Shown piece after piece: positions 49,970 to 58,516 of a stretch of 64,000 bases of DNA. How positions within the stretch are numbered: position 1 is the stretch's first letter; each line of letters opens with the position of its first letter. The notes beneath the pieces are model-generated. The model saw only the letters and a program-made list of their open reading frames with translations. It was not told the DNA's origin and made no database searches. A program made the translations under genes and the position numbers. This stretch comes from Bacillus_BD sp963765265 (GTDB lineage Bacteria; Bacillota; Bacilli; Bacillales; Cytobacillaceae), in assembly GCA_963765265.1 (NCBI GenBank), contig CAVXVN010000006.1, positions 730,494 to 794,493 on the forward strand, given 5' to 3'.

Positions 49970-50713
49970 TATGAGAGATTGAAGAATGTATTGGCTTGAT
50001 GTTCCAACAGCTAAGTGAGCTTTATAGCCTTACCAAAAGGCGTTTTTACCTTCGCTATTTTTCTTTACACCCCACTCTGGATCTTGAGGAATTTCGGCAC
50101 GAAGTTCCTCTAAAGGAACGTCTAATTGTTCCTCAATTTTCTTTTCAAAAAGAGGAAGATTGGCTTCAAGTTCTGCTTTTTCAATCAACCATTGTTCTCT
50201 TTCGTCCTTTGACTTACGGCCACGTTTTTTAGGTTGAGCTTCAGGTTTTTCCTCTTTTGGAGGTGCCTGATCGCGTGCTTCAAAGTGCGTGGCATCAATC
50301 GCAACCGTATCATCTGTAAAAAAGCCTTCCGTAATCGCATGATGAAGCAGTGTTCCCTGAACCTTCTCCAAAACGTTCGATTCACAAATGATCGTGATCA
50401 TTCGTGAATAAGCTGCTTCTGATGGAACCGAATCGGATACCAAAAAACCGCAGTCAAGACGGAAAATCATATCATTCTTTAAACGTTTAACTAAATCCTT
50501 TATGAACGGAATCCGTTCTGTAATTCTAGTAAATAAGGAATAAATCATGGCCGCATAGTTGAGTTCAATCGGCCTACCAAAACGTGATTTCTTCGTTACC
50601 ACAGCGAAGATGTGGATCAATGTCAATAGCTGAAAAAATAGCTTCAAATCGTTGAGTAGGTTCTAAATCATATAATTCTTGTAGGTCAAACAGACTTCCT
50701 TGTCGTATTATAG
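49970..50713 (-). pseudogene. IS1182-like transposase remnant, copy 1 (island edge next to sdhC)
   Basis: The reading frame has an N-terminal transposase domain (FAVVTKKSRFGRPIELNYAAMI, VSDSVPSEAAYSRMI) and the start of the catalytic domain with DDTVAIDATHFEA. Then come a charged linker and VKKNSEGKNAFW, an in-frame TAA (50030) and GYKAHLAVGTSSQYILQSL, after which homology stops. An extra base near 50.61 kb breaks the N-terminus, the start codon is missing, and the C-terminal half is absent. It is therefore inactive. The 190 bases at 50520-50713 recur at 60505-60698 in the same orientation with about four differences. Confidence 0.8.
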
Positions 50714-50831
50714 TTTCTACGAATGCGCTTTTAAAAAAACTTTCACTCTAAGAAAATACTTTAGCAAATGATAACTATATAAATCCGGATTAATTTCTCG
50801 ACATGGCTAGCGACCTAATGCGCTGAATCCA

Positions 50832-51089
50832 TTATTCCTTACCCGAAAGGAAACCTTCCAGGGTCACACTAGCCTCTTGTTCATCGCTTCCATTTGCAAT
50901 GAGGATCACTTCTTCTCCCTCTCTAATGGCCAGAGCCATAACTCCCATAATACTTTTACCGACTACTTTTCTTCCGTTTTTAATGATGTCGATCTCACTG
51001 CTAAATGATGATACTTTTCGTACAAATTCGGTTGCAATTCGAGCCTGAAGACCATGTTGAAGACGAATCACAATCTTTTTTTCTATCAT
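50832..51089 (-). CDS. Crh-like HPr-family protein (Gln15, Ser46)
   Basis: 85 residues with the HPr fold. The phosphocarrier His15 is replaced by Gln (GLQARIATEF, Gln15), while the regulatory Ser46 site is kept (GKSIMGVM). That combination defines Crh, which HPr kinase phosphorylates on Ser46 to act as a CcpA co-effector but which cannot carry phosphate in the PTS. In B. subtilis crh is in the yvcJ-yvcK-yvcL group, not beside malic enzyme, so this may be an extra copy carried by the island. It lies between the malic enzyme gene and the transposase remnant. Confidence 0.85.
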   Translation of the reverse strand: MIEKKIVIRLQHGLQARIATEFVRKVSSFSSEIDIIKNGRKVVGKSIMGVMALAIREGEEVILIANGSDEQEASVTLEGFLSGKE

Positions 51090-51224
51090 GAACAGTCACG
51101 CTACCTTTCGCAATTTCCTTGAAGAAAATACTATAAGAGTTGCTATATATAACATACTCCTACTGTATAACCCAAATTACATAATCTAAATGAATTGTAC
51201 ATAATAACTCGATATATCTTTGTT

Positions 51225-51385
51225 CAGTCGAGAGGCCTTCACAATCGGTAATCCAGACAACCTGAATCGACTCTCAAAGGTTCACCTATGCGGATGGCGC
51301 CACCCCTGCAAGGGGGTGACAGCCGCTTAGATTTAGAAAATTCGGCATGACCATTCTTTGGTCATGTCGAATTTTCTAAATCGAT
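51225..51385 (-). ncRNA. structured intergenic segment of unknown function
   Basis: The 470-base gap between the malic enzyme and Crh genes holds a long hairpin of about 24 bp with one mismatch (51331-51383; arms GATTTAGAAAATTCG and CGAATTTTCTAAATC, inner TGGTCATG). Directly beside it on the minus strand are GC-rich stems (GCGGCTGTCACCCCC / GGGGTGG, GGTGAACC) and an AGTCGA / TCGACT pair about 40 bases apart. No T-run follows. The density of stems suggests a folded RNA or the end of a mobile element; I recognise no known class. Confidence 0.4.
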
Positions 51386-51559
51386 TTATATAAACAAATC
51401 TGCCTTGGACATACTAATGCCACTCCTTTTTTAGACTGATGGTGTCCGCATGTCCAAGTTTTGAAAGAATAAACTGTATGTCGACTTACAACTTGGTGTG
51501 AAATAGGCTTTACTAAACAACTAAAACAGTGAATAAGTTTTCTTTTGGTTGGGATAGAT

Positions 51560-52807
51560 TTATACAAAAACAGGTTGTTTTTCTTCTACTAATGCTAATA
51601 AACGCTTTTTAATCTCTTCTACATTTATATTTTTTTGCGAAACACCCGTTTCCATCGCTGCGCTGGCAACAGCTGCCGCTACATGTGCTGCCACTCTTCG
51701 GTTGAATGGATCTGGAATGACATAATCGGCATGAAGTTCTTCATCTGAAATCAATCCAGCAATGGCATAAACAGCTGCCAGCTTCATTTCTTCATTGATT
51801 TCTTTTGCGTGAACATCTAACGCGCCACGGAAAATTCCAGGGAACGCAAGTACGTTATTGACCTGATTCGGGAAATCAGAACGTCCTGTCCCAATGACTA
51901 GTGCCCCGGCTTCTTTTGCATCTTCTGGCATGATTTCCGGCACCGGATTTGCCATTGCAAAAATAATCGAATCATGATTCATGGAACGAATCATTTCTTT
52001 CGTGACCGCACCTGGGGCTGATACGCCGACAAATACATCAGCTCCCACCATGGCATCTGCCAAAGATCCTTGTTTTTGCTCTTTATTGGTGATCCGAGCC
52101 ATTTCTTCTTTAAAAGAATTCATTCCCGCTGGGCGTCCTTCATAAATGATTCCTTTTGTATCACATAAAATGACGTCTTTTACACCCATTTTTATCAGCA
52201 ATTTGACAATAGCTACACCTGCAGAACCTGCTCCGTTTGCGACAAGGCGAATCTTTTCTATCTTTTTGTTTGCTAGTTTCAGAGCATTGAGTAACCCTGC
52301 CGCTGTTACGATGGCAGTACCATGCTGATCATCATGAAAAACTGGAATATTACATAGTTTCTTTAGTCGATCTTCAATTTCAAAACATTCTGGTGCCTTA
52401 ATGTCTTCTAAGTTTACTCCCCCAAATGTGGGCTCTAATAATTTAACAGTCTCTACAATCTTGTCCGAATCGGTTGTATCAAGGCATAGTGGAAAAGCGT
52501 CTACATCTGCAAAGGATTTGAATAATACGGCTTTTCCTTCCATAACAGGCATTGCTGCTTTCGGTCCGATGTTTCCAAGACCGAGGACGGCGGTTCCATT
52601 TGAAATAACTGCAACCAGATTTCCCTTCATCGTGTAGTCATATACTTTTCTTTCATCTTCATAAATGTCCATACACGGTTCTGCGACACCTGGAGAATAT
52701 GCGAGACTTAAATCTTCCGCATTTCGTAAAGGAACTTTTGAATGAACGCTAAGCTTTCCTTGATTTTCCTTGTGCATTTTTAATGTATCATTTCGTAAAG
52801 TGGACAT
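51560..52807 (-). CDS. malic enzyme (NAD(P)-dependent, decarboxylating)
   Basis: 415 residues of the short bacterial malic enzyme family (MaeA/YtsJ type). SLAYSPGVAEPC, the metal/substrate motif FHDDQHGTAIV, the NAD-binding VANGAGSAGVAIV and FAMANPVPEIMPEDA are present. It converts malate to pyruvate and CO2, supplying pyruvate or NAD(P)H. Within the island it may help return ring-cleavage products to central metabolism or feed reducing power to the flavin reductase; this is inference. It is flanked by repeat R2b and the structured segment. Confidence 0.93.
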   Translation of the reverse strand: MSTLRNDTLKMHKENQGKLSVHSKVPLRNAEDLSLAYSPGVAEPCMDIYEDERKVYDYTMKGNLVAVISNGTAVLGLGNIGPKAAMPVMEGKAVLFKSFADVDAFPLCLDTTDSDKIVETVKLLEPTFGGVNLEDIKAPECFEIEDRLKKLCNIPVFHDDQHGTAIVTAAGLLNALKLANKKIEKIRLVANGAGSAGVAIVKLLIKMGVKDVILCDTKGIIYEGRPAGMNSFKEEMARITNKEQKQGSLADAMVGADVFVGVSAPGAVTKEMIRSMNHDSIIFAMANPVPEIMPEDAKEAGALVIGTGRSDFPNQVNNVLAFPGIFRGALDVHAKEINEEMKLAAVYAIAGLISDEELHADYVIPDPFNRRVAAHVAAAVASAAMETGVSQKNINVEEIKKRLLALVEEKQPVFV

Positions 52808-52830
52808 TCATTTTATCTCCCTTTATTAAT

Positions 52831-52992
52831 TATCAAATTCGCCCCGTCGAATTTGCGCCCGGATTTTTATCGAGCTCGCTCGATAAATTACCTCTAAAAA
52901 ATCCGTGGCATCCGCCGGAGGCTTAACTTCATTCAGCCGGGGTTTGAGCCCCCACTTTAGAAGTGGAGGACTTCTGCTGAATGAAGTTAAAA
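52831..52992. repeat. stem-rich dispersed repeat, family R2 copy b
   Basis: Stems AAATTCG / CGAATTT, ATCGAGC / GCTCGAT, GCATCC / GGAGGC, CCACTT / AAGTGG and terminal TTAACTTCATTCAG / CTGAATGAAGTTAA. The first 105 bases align to copy a at roughly 80 percent by eye, with paired changes in two stems. It sits between malic enzyme and the split-barrel flavoprotein gene. Confidence 0.75.
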
Positions 52993-53001
52993 TATACATT
53001 T

Positions 53002-53478
53002 TTATTGTAAAACGAGATCAGATACCTGTTCCAAAGTCTCTCTTAGTGCACCATAAACTTCATTATCTAGTTTTTCAGCCAGTTCTTTATTATATGTTTT
53101 TTCATACTCTGGTACCTTTGTTATTTTACCGCCATAGAACATAACATCTTCAACAGTTTCAATCTCTACACTAACAATACGTATCTTAATTGTTCCTTCA
53201 ATAATTTCAGAAACTTTACCATTTCCTTTAATAGCAAAGCAACTTCCTACTCCAATAACTCCTAAAATTACGCTAGAATCATTTTGAATATTTCTTGCAC
53301 TTGAAGCATTATGTCCAATAGCGAAGTTAATACGGTCTCCTTCGGAATTAGCAACTACCCATGAAATCATAGCTAGGTCAGATTGACCAGTTTTAACATC
53401 GTTGGTTATTAAAGAAATGATTTTTTCCCCTTGTAGTAACTTAATCAATTCATTATTCAGTTTCTTTTGTTCTTTCAT
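53002..53478 (-). CDS. split-barrel (PNPOx-like) flavin-binding family protein
   Basis: 158 residues. The pattern KIISLITNDVKTGQSDLAMISWVVANSEGDRINFAIGHNASSARNIQNDSSVILGV resembles pyridoxamine-phosphate-oxidase-like, FMN-binding split barrels. It is the last gene before the repeat and follows the MFS gene by 24 bases, so it is probably co-transcribed with the pathway. It could be an auxiliary flavin reductase, an FMN store or a sensor; the sequence does not decide. Confidence 0.6.
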   Translation of the reverse strand: MKEQKKLNNELIKLLQGEKIISLITNDVKTGQSDLAMISWVVANSEGDRINFAIGHNASSARNIQNDSSVILGVIGVGSCFAIKGNGKVSEIIEGTIKIRIVSVEIETVEDVMFYGGKITKVPEYEKTYNKELAEKLDNEVYGALRETLEQVSDLVLQ

Positions 53479-53501
53479 TCATCTCACTCCTAATAAAAGT
53501 A

Positions 53502-54812
53502 TTAGATGTTTTGGGCTGTATCGGTACCAATATTAACTGTATTTTCCACCTTCTTCGGACGTACAACTGCCCATACGAGTCCTCCACCAACGAGAAGAAC
53601 GAATGCACAAGTCTGAAAGGCGTAATGAAACCCAGACATTGGGCTTGAAGAATTTTGAATAAGTAGACCTGTCACATAGGGTCCAGCAATCCCACCTAAT
53701 GAAGTAAACGCCATAAACCAACCTTGAATTTTCCCTTGATGTTTCTTGGCAACAAGCTCCATTAATATGGCCGGGCCAAGAACTAGTGTAATACAGCCAA
53801 AAGTTAAGCCGAGAGACAGTAAAGCAATTGCCATTATATTAGAGCTAGCCAGCGTTCCTAAGAAGTAGCAAGCCGCACCCGCCAACATAACAGGTCCAAG
53901 CACAAACACCCTTGCCTTAACAACATTTTGAGTTTTACGATACATACGGTCAGAAATCGTAGAAAATGTGATCTGTGATAATGTGATAAGAATCCATGGT
54001 AAGGCTACAACAAATTGTAATTGTTCTGCGCTTAATTGACGAACATTCTCCAAATAGTTAGGTAACCAATTTAGACCGATCGTAAATGACCAATATGTTG
54101 CAAACCCACATAAAGCAATGAATATGAAATTTTTTGAAAGCAAGACAGATGAAAATTTTGATTCTGGTAAATTATCTAATAGGTCAGAACTGTCTTTTAT
54201 TACTGAAGATTCTTCTCTTGAATCCATTTTCTCTTTTACGATCCATAACCATACCGCAATCCAGATGATCCCAACCACTCCAGTAGCGATAAAAGCTGAA
54301 CGCCATCCATAATTGATGATCAGATTCATTAAAATGGGAGCTGATATTGCGACTCCAAGTGGACCCCCAACCGATATAATCGATATTCCTATTCCTCGTT
54401 TTTCCTTAGGGAGCCATTTCGATGCTGCAGTCATAGCTAAAGAATATGAAGGGCCTTCCCCCGCCCCTAAAATGATTCTCGTAATCAATAAAAAAGCAAA
54501 GCTTGATACAAAGATCGTTGAAAATTGTACAAGAGACCAAAGAACTACCATACCCGCTATAACAATTCTCGTTCCAACCCGGTCAGCAAGTGCTCCCCCT
54601 AATATAGCTGCAAGGGAATACAATAAAAAAAATACACTACCTACAATGCCCCATTGTTCTGGAGTCAAGCCTAACTCCTCTATTATCGAAACAGATGCAA
54701 ACCCAATAATAGCCTTATCTGCATTACTAATCACCGTTAATAAGAATAGTAGCGCAATGACAATCCACGCACTTTTTGTTATCTTTGTCTCTTTAGCTTC
54801 CTTTTGACCCAT
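53502..54812 (-). CDS. MFS transporter, anion:cation symporter type (probable aromatic acid uptake)
   Basis: 436 residues, 12 predicted transmembrane helices. The loop motif ADRVGTRIVIAG (between helices 2 and 3) and the helix-4 region GAGEGPSYSLAMTAASKWLPKEKRG are typical of the ACS family (hydroxyphenylacetate, galactonate, phthalate transporters). ATG 54812 has AAAGGAGG 7 bases upstream. The position after the hydrolase gene suggests it imports the pathway substrate. Confidence 0.85.
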   Translation of the reverse strand: MGQKEAKETKITKSAWIVIALLFLLTVISNADKAIIGFASVSIIEELGLTPEQWGIVGSVFFLLYSLAAILGGALADRVGTRIVIAGMVVLWSLVQFSTIFVSSFAFLLITRIILGAGEGPSYSLAMTAASKWLPKEKRGIGISIISVGGPLGVAISAPILMNLIINYGWRSAFIATGVVGIIWIAVWLWIVKEKMDSREESSVIKDSSDLLDNLPESKFSSVLLSKNFIFIALCGFATYWSFTIGLNWLPNYLENVRQLSAEQLQFVVALPWILITLSQITFSTISDRMYRKTQNVVKARVFVLGPVMLAGAACYFLGTLASSNIMAIALLSLGLTFGCITLVLGPAILMELVAKKHQGKIQGWFMAFTSLGGIAGPYVTGLLIQNSSSPMSGFHYAFQTCAFVLLVGGGLVWAVVRPKKVENTVNIGTDTAQNI

Positions 54813-55029
54813 AAAATGGCCTCCTTTAAATAAGCATATTTTTGAAAAAACAGAAAACATTATGTCAAACCGAATTTATTTCAATACATAAATATATTAT
54901 AATATTAATAATATTCTGAATTTAAATGAGATAATGGCGCAATCTATTCATAAGAATAAATTCCCTACTTTTATTGAATAGGGTAAGGAAAAAAAGAGAG
55001 TGTCCCCTCCCTTTTCCTACCAATTTCAT

Positions 55030-55899
55030 TTATTTTGTTGCTGCTACTATTTCACTATTTTTCAATAGAAAGTTTGTTAATAGCTCGTTAAACTCTGCTG
55101 GCTTTTCCCATTGTGGCCAATGACCAGCATCTTTAATGACTGCGAATTCACTATTTGGGATCATATCCTGAAGCGGTTTTCCTTCTTCTACTGTTGAAGT
55201 CGGATCATGATCCGTCCATGCTAATAATGTCGGAACATTAATTTTACCGCACCATGACGGATCCCATGAATATTGTTCTCTTACTTCAAGATCTTGAAGA
55301 CAAACAATGTTATAGACAGCTTCTTGATATTCTGGTCTTGTATAAATATTATAACGAGCTTGAATCAATTCATCAGTCACTTGGCTTTTATCATACATTA
55401 ACCATTCAAGTCTCGTTTTGACATTTTCATAATTGGCTTCGACAACAGCCTTTACTGTTGATTCTTTCAGTTTTGCCATGACTTCAGGCTTGTTATTTAC
55501 ATTTCCTGGTGTATTTAACACCATGGCTTTCACATATTTTGGATGATAGGCTGCAAACCAAGCTGCTACCCACCCTCCTAATGATTCTCCTGAAAGATAT
55601 ACTTTCGACAAATCTAGTGCTTGAATCACCCCTAATAGATGATCACTATAATCATCAATTCCATAAGGTCGATTTGGTTTGTCTGTATAACCATGACCAA
55701 GCATGTCAATGCAAATAACGCGAAACTTTTCACTTAGACTTTTGATATTTCTTGCGTAAGCTTCAATATGCCCTCCTGTGCCATGAAGCAATATAAGAGG
55801 TTCTCCACTTCCAGCTTCTAATACTCTTGTTTTAATTCCGTTCGCATCTAAATAATAAAGTTTAAATTCCAAATCTGCAAAATCAGTCCAAATTGTCAT
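55030..55899 (-). CDS. alpha/beta hydrolase, meta-cleavage-product hydrolase type
   Basis: 289 residues. Oxyanion HGTGG (39-43), nucleophile Ser106 in SGESLGGW, acid Asp near 230 (AWTDHDPTS), and His260 in DAGHWPQWEKP match C-C hydrolases such as BphD, MhpC and HsaD. These cleave the 2-hydroxy-6-oxo dienoate produced by extradiol dioxygenases. It lies 44 bases after the dioxygenase gene, which supports that role. The precise substrate is unknown. Confidence 0.85.
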   Translation of the reverse strand: MTIWTDFADLEFKLYYLDANGIKTRVLEAGSGEPLILLHGTGGHIEAYARNIKSLSEKFRVICIDMLGHGYTDKPNRPYGIDDYSDHLLGVIQALDLSKVYLSGESLGGWVAAWFAAYHPKYVKAMVLNTPGNVNNKPEVMAKLKESTVKAVVEANYENVKTRLEWLMYDKSQVTDELIQARYNIYTRPEYQEAVYNIVCLQDLEVREQYSWDPSWCGKINVPTLLAWTDHDPTSTVEEGKPLQDMIPNSEFAVIKDAGHWPQWEKPAEFNELLTNFLLKNSEIVAATK

Positions 55900-55943
55900 T
55901 ATAATCTCTCCCTATTTTTTAAAGTTTACATAATAAAATATGA

Positions 55944-56927
55944 TTACATCCTTACTTCAAATTCAGTAGACCTATTCTGTTCATCCTTATTGAACGACCC
56001 GGCGAACTGTACAATCGCCATTCCTGTTACCCATTCTGGAATGGGTTCATAGAATGCTACATCTGATTCAAAACCTTGAAGTGCCCCCAATAAGACTAGC
56101 CAATTTCGTATTTCTTGGCCACCATTGCCGCCATTCTCCTCAATAAATTCAGAAGTCCATTTCCTTAAAGAATCGAACTCTTTATCCTTAATTAATTGTA
56201 ATAACAACCGATCCCATTCTTCATTCACTGGACCCGTTTGGAGTGAAGTAACTCTCGTTTTACGAGAATCCAGATATTCTTCAAGTTGTTCTATTTCTTG
56301 ACGACCATTTTTGAGAATATGAATCAGTCCTTGATCCTCTTGTTTCTCACTATCAATTTTTGGAATCGGTACCCAATGAGATAAACCACCAGAAGCTACA
56401 ATCGCTACTTTTTTATCACATTCCCATGACTCAATTGACATACGTAACACTTCACCTAGTTGAAAACAACGATCCATTGTTGGTAACGGAGGTGCAGCGG
56501 TATTTACGGCTATTGGAACAACCGGTATCTTTAGTTCGGAATTTAAAAAATAAATCGACTGCGTATGACCATGGTCTACTTTCATTCTCATGGTAAAAGC
56601 AAAGTCTATGTTATTTTCTAAGCCCGTATCTAAAATATGTTTGGCCAAGTCTTGTTGAACTGGGATCTTGTATTCTGGTATCTGCCAATCCCCCCATCCT
56701 TCACATTCGCCAATTCCAATGGTAAATGAAGGCATATGGTCGTAGAAATAACTATTGAAATGATCATCAGAAATTAATACGATCACATCTGCTTCTGTAT
56801 CTTCTAACCATTTCTCAATTTCCTTTGTTGTCTGAAGAAATCGTTGTCCTTTTTCTCCAGCTGCATCTTCGCTTGTCATGATTAAAGGACTGTGTGACAT
56901 CGCCACACCTGCTATAATTTCAGCCAT
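55944..56927 (-). CDS. class III (LigB-type) extradiol ring-cleavage dioxygenase
   Basis: 327 residues. The N-terminal AMSHSPLI (His12) and SDDHFNSYF (His56) are the Fe(II)-ligand regions of the LigB superfamily; DHGHTQSI and SGGLSHWVP add the conserved catalytic His residues. A C-terminal segment (GQEIRNWLVLLGALQG) resembles that of LigB/gallate-type enzymes. It would cleave a catechol-type ring made by the flavin monooxygenase. GGGAG precedes ATG 56927. Confidence 0.88.
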   Translation of the reverse strand: MAEIIAGVAMSHSPLIMTSEDAAGEKGQRFLQTTKEIEKWLEDTEADVIVLISDDHFNSYFYDHMPSFTIGIGECEGWGDWQIPEYKIPVQQDLAKHILDTGLENNIDFAFTMRMKVDHGHTQSIYFLNSELKIPVVPIAVNTAAPPLPTMDRCFQLGEVLRMSIESWECDKKVAIVASGGLSHWVPIPKIDSEKQEDQGLIHILKNGRQEIEQLEEYLDSRKTRVTSLQTGPVNEEWDRLLLQLIKDKEFDSLRKWTSEFIEENGGNGGQEIRNWLVLLGALQGFESDVAFYEPIPEWVTGMAIVQFAGSFNKDEQNRSTEFEVRM

Positions 56928-57105
56928 TTTCCCCGCTCCCTTTTAAAAATGATGAGATTACTATTTTTATATTTTGGACATCATGACCCCTAATTAGTGA
57001 CTACTTTTCTCTCTTCTTTCCACTTTCAGGCAATATCGACTCCTTTTAGTGTTTGTTTTCATTCCGCGTCCTCTTTTAAGCCTTCATAAACCAGGTATGT
57101 TTTGG

Positions 57106-57945
57106 TTATCTCGAAGAAACAATTAAATTTCTCTCGTCGTGAGTTTTAGCATTTTCTTCAAGGACACGACGGTTCCAAACAATGGATATTCTCCCTTTCA
57201 TAAATAGAGGAAACTTTATCATGCTTTTTAGTGAATGATCTTCCATCACAATCATTTCTGTCGGTATCGATCGCATGCCTTGTTTCAAAGTAACTAAATA
57301 GCGGCCAGGAGCAGGCAGTGTATAATAGGAATTTAAGCTGAATGAAAATCCGTCCCAGTCACATTTCACTTCGTAAGGACGTCCGAGAAAAGCAGGCAAT
57401 TCTTCTACATTCCCTTTTATTAGTCTTTCCCGTATACAAGTTGAACTGATTTTCTCACCTTGGCACTCCACTTTTGCTACTTTGGTTACCTCAATAAGTC
57501 CGCCAGAATCACTTTTTAACCGATCCATATTCCCTGTACCCTTATAGCCGTATGAAAAGTCAAAGCCAGCGACTGCATGGACAACACCAAGATGAATCAA
57601 GTATTTGGCAACAAACTCTTCAGGTGAAAGAGAAGCAAATTCCTTATCGAATTCAACAAAGTAAAAAGTATCGACCCCAAGTTGTCGGAGCATCTCCTCT
57701 TTTTCAGACGGTGGCATTAAATAATGCACTCGTTTTTTTCCATTGGATATCACGGTTTTCGGATGGGGAAAGAAACTCATGACTGCTAAAGATACATTTC
57801 TTTCCTTTGCCTCTTGTAAAGCTGTTTTGATCACTTCACAATGTCCATTATGGAGTCCGTCAAAAAATCCTAAAGCCATGACATTTGATTTTGCTTTTTC
57901 CTGCCAATTACACAAATTCTCTCGGTTTACATAAATCGTTTCCAT
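57106..57945 (-). CDS. FAD synthetase (RibF N-terminal domain) with non-kinase C-terminus
   Basis: About 279 residues. The FMN adenylyltransferase domain is clear: GFFDGLHNGH (26-35), FFPHPKTV, GFDFSYGYKGTG (128-138), ISSTCIRERLIKG. In RibF the next domain is riboflavin kinase, starting at GRPY. Here GRPYEVKCDWDGFS begins that position, but the kinase G-x-G-R/FPTAN motif is not seen; residues 190-279 are a short beta-rich stretch. It probably makes FAD from FMN for the adjacent monooxygenase. ATG 57945 has AAAGGAG five bases upstream. Confidence 0.82.
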   Translation of the reverse strand: METIYVNRENLCNWQEKAKSNVMALGFFDGLHNGHCEVIKTALQEAKERNVSLAVMSFFPHPKTVISNGKKRVHYLMPPSEKEEMLRQLGVDTFYFVEFDKEFASLSPEEFVAKYLIHLGVVHAVAGFDFSYGYKGTGNMDRLKSDSGGLIEVTKVAKVECQGEKISSTCIRERLIKGNVEELPAFLGRPYEVKCDWDGFSFSLNSYYTLPAPGRYLVTLKQGMRSIPTEMIVMEDHSLKSMIKFPLFMKGRISIVWNRRVLEENAKTHDERNLIVSSR

Positions 57946-57967
57946 ACAGTCTCCTTTCATGCCACTA

Positions 57968-58444
57968 TCATGTGACAGGTTGTTCTTGTGTTAATGAACG
58001 ATAACGTCCACTATAAAAAATAAGCGGTTCTGAATCTTCAAGTTGAACATCGGTTACTTTCCCAATAAATAGAGTATGGTCACCTTCAACATGTTCTGCC
58101 GAAACTTCACAAGCAATTTGTGCTACTGCACCAGGTATGACGGGTTTCCCATCAAGGCGATCAAACACGACTTCACGGTCTTTTATTTGTCCCGCAAAAA
58201 TCATCGAAACATCCTCTTGATTAGCTGCTAAAATATTCACAGTAAACATTTTACTTTCTTTAATTTTGTTCAGAATCTTTGCCTTTGCTCCAATGGAAAT
58301 GACAACTAGCTTTGGGTCAAGTGACACGGACATAAAAGCGTTTGCAGTCATGCCATGAGTTCCTTCTCCCTCCACTTCTGTCGCAATCACTGTTACACCT
58401 GTTGCAAATTTCCCCATTGCGTTACGAAATTGACGATCATCCAT
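57968..58444 (-). CDS. flavin reductase (HpaC-like), monooxygenase partner
   Basis: 158 residues of the flavin-reductase-like domain: QFRNAMGKFATGVTVIATE, GMTANAFMSVSLDPKLVVISI, MFTVNILAANQEDVS and DHTLFIGKVTDV. This is the small NAD(P)H:flavin oxidoreductase of two-component systems (HpaC, HsaB). ATG 58444 has GGAGG 8 bases upstream; the frame extends further without a site. It lies 72 bases after the monooxygenase gene. Confidence 0.92.
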   Translation of the reverse strand: MDDRQFRNAMGKFATGVTVIATEVEGEGTHGMTANAFMSVSLDPKLVVISIGAKAKILNKIKESKMFTVNILAANQEDVSMIFAGQIKDREVVFDRLDGKPVIPGAVAQIACEVSAEHVEGDHTLFIGKVTDVQLEDSEPLIFYSGRYRSLTQEQPVT

Positions 58445-58516
58445 TTCTTGAACCTCCAACTTTTGAATTTTATTTACACATATATTTCGGAACAAAATGT
58501 AAGTTTCGTTCTCTCA

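Noticed and set aside
51225..51385. Group II intron, or a known riboswitch, in the malic enzyme-crh gap
   Set aside because: No domain V-like hairpin, no GTGYG start and no riboswitch core that I know could be matched; kept only as an unknown structured segment.
51376..51567. Minus-strand ORF of 63 codons containing CGHHQSKKGVALVCP, considered as a TnpB/IscB zinc-finger remnant
   Set aside because: The Cys spacing does not fit those families, no ribosome binding site is present, and it overlaps the malic enzyme 3' end and a long hairpin.
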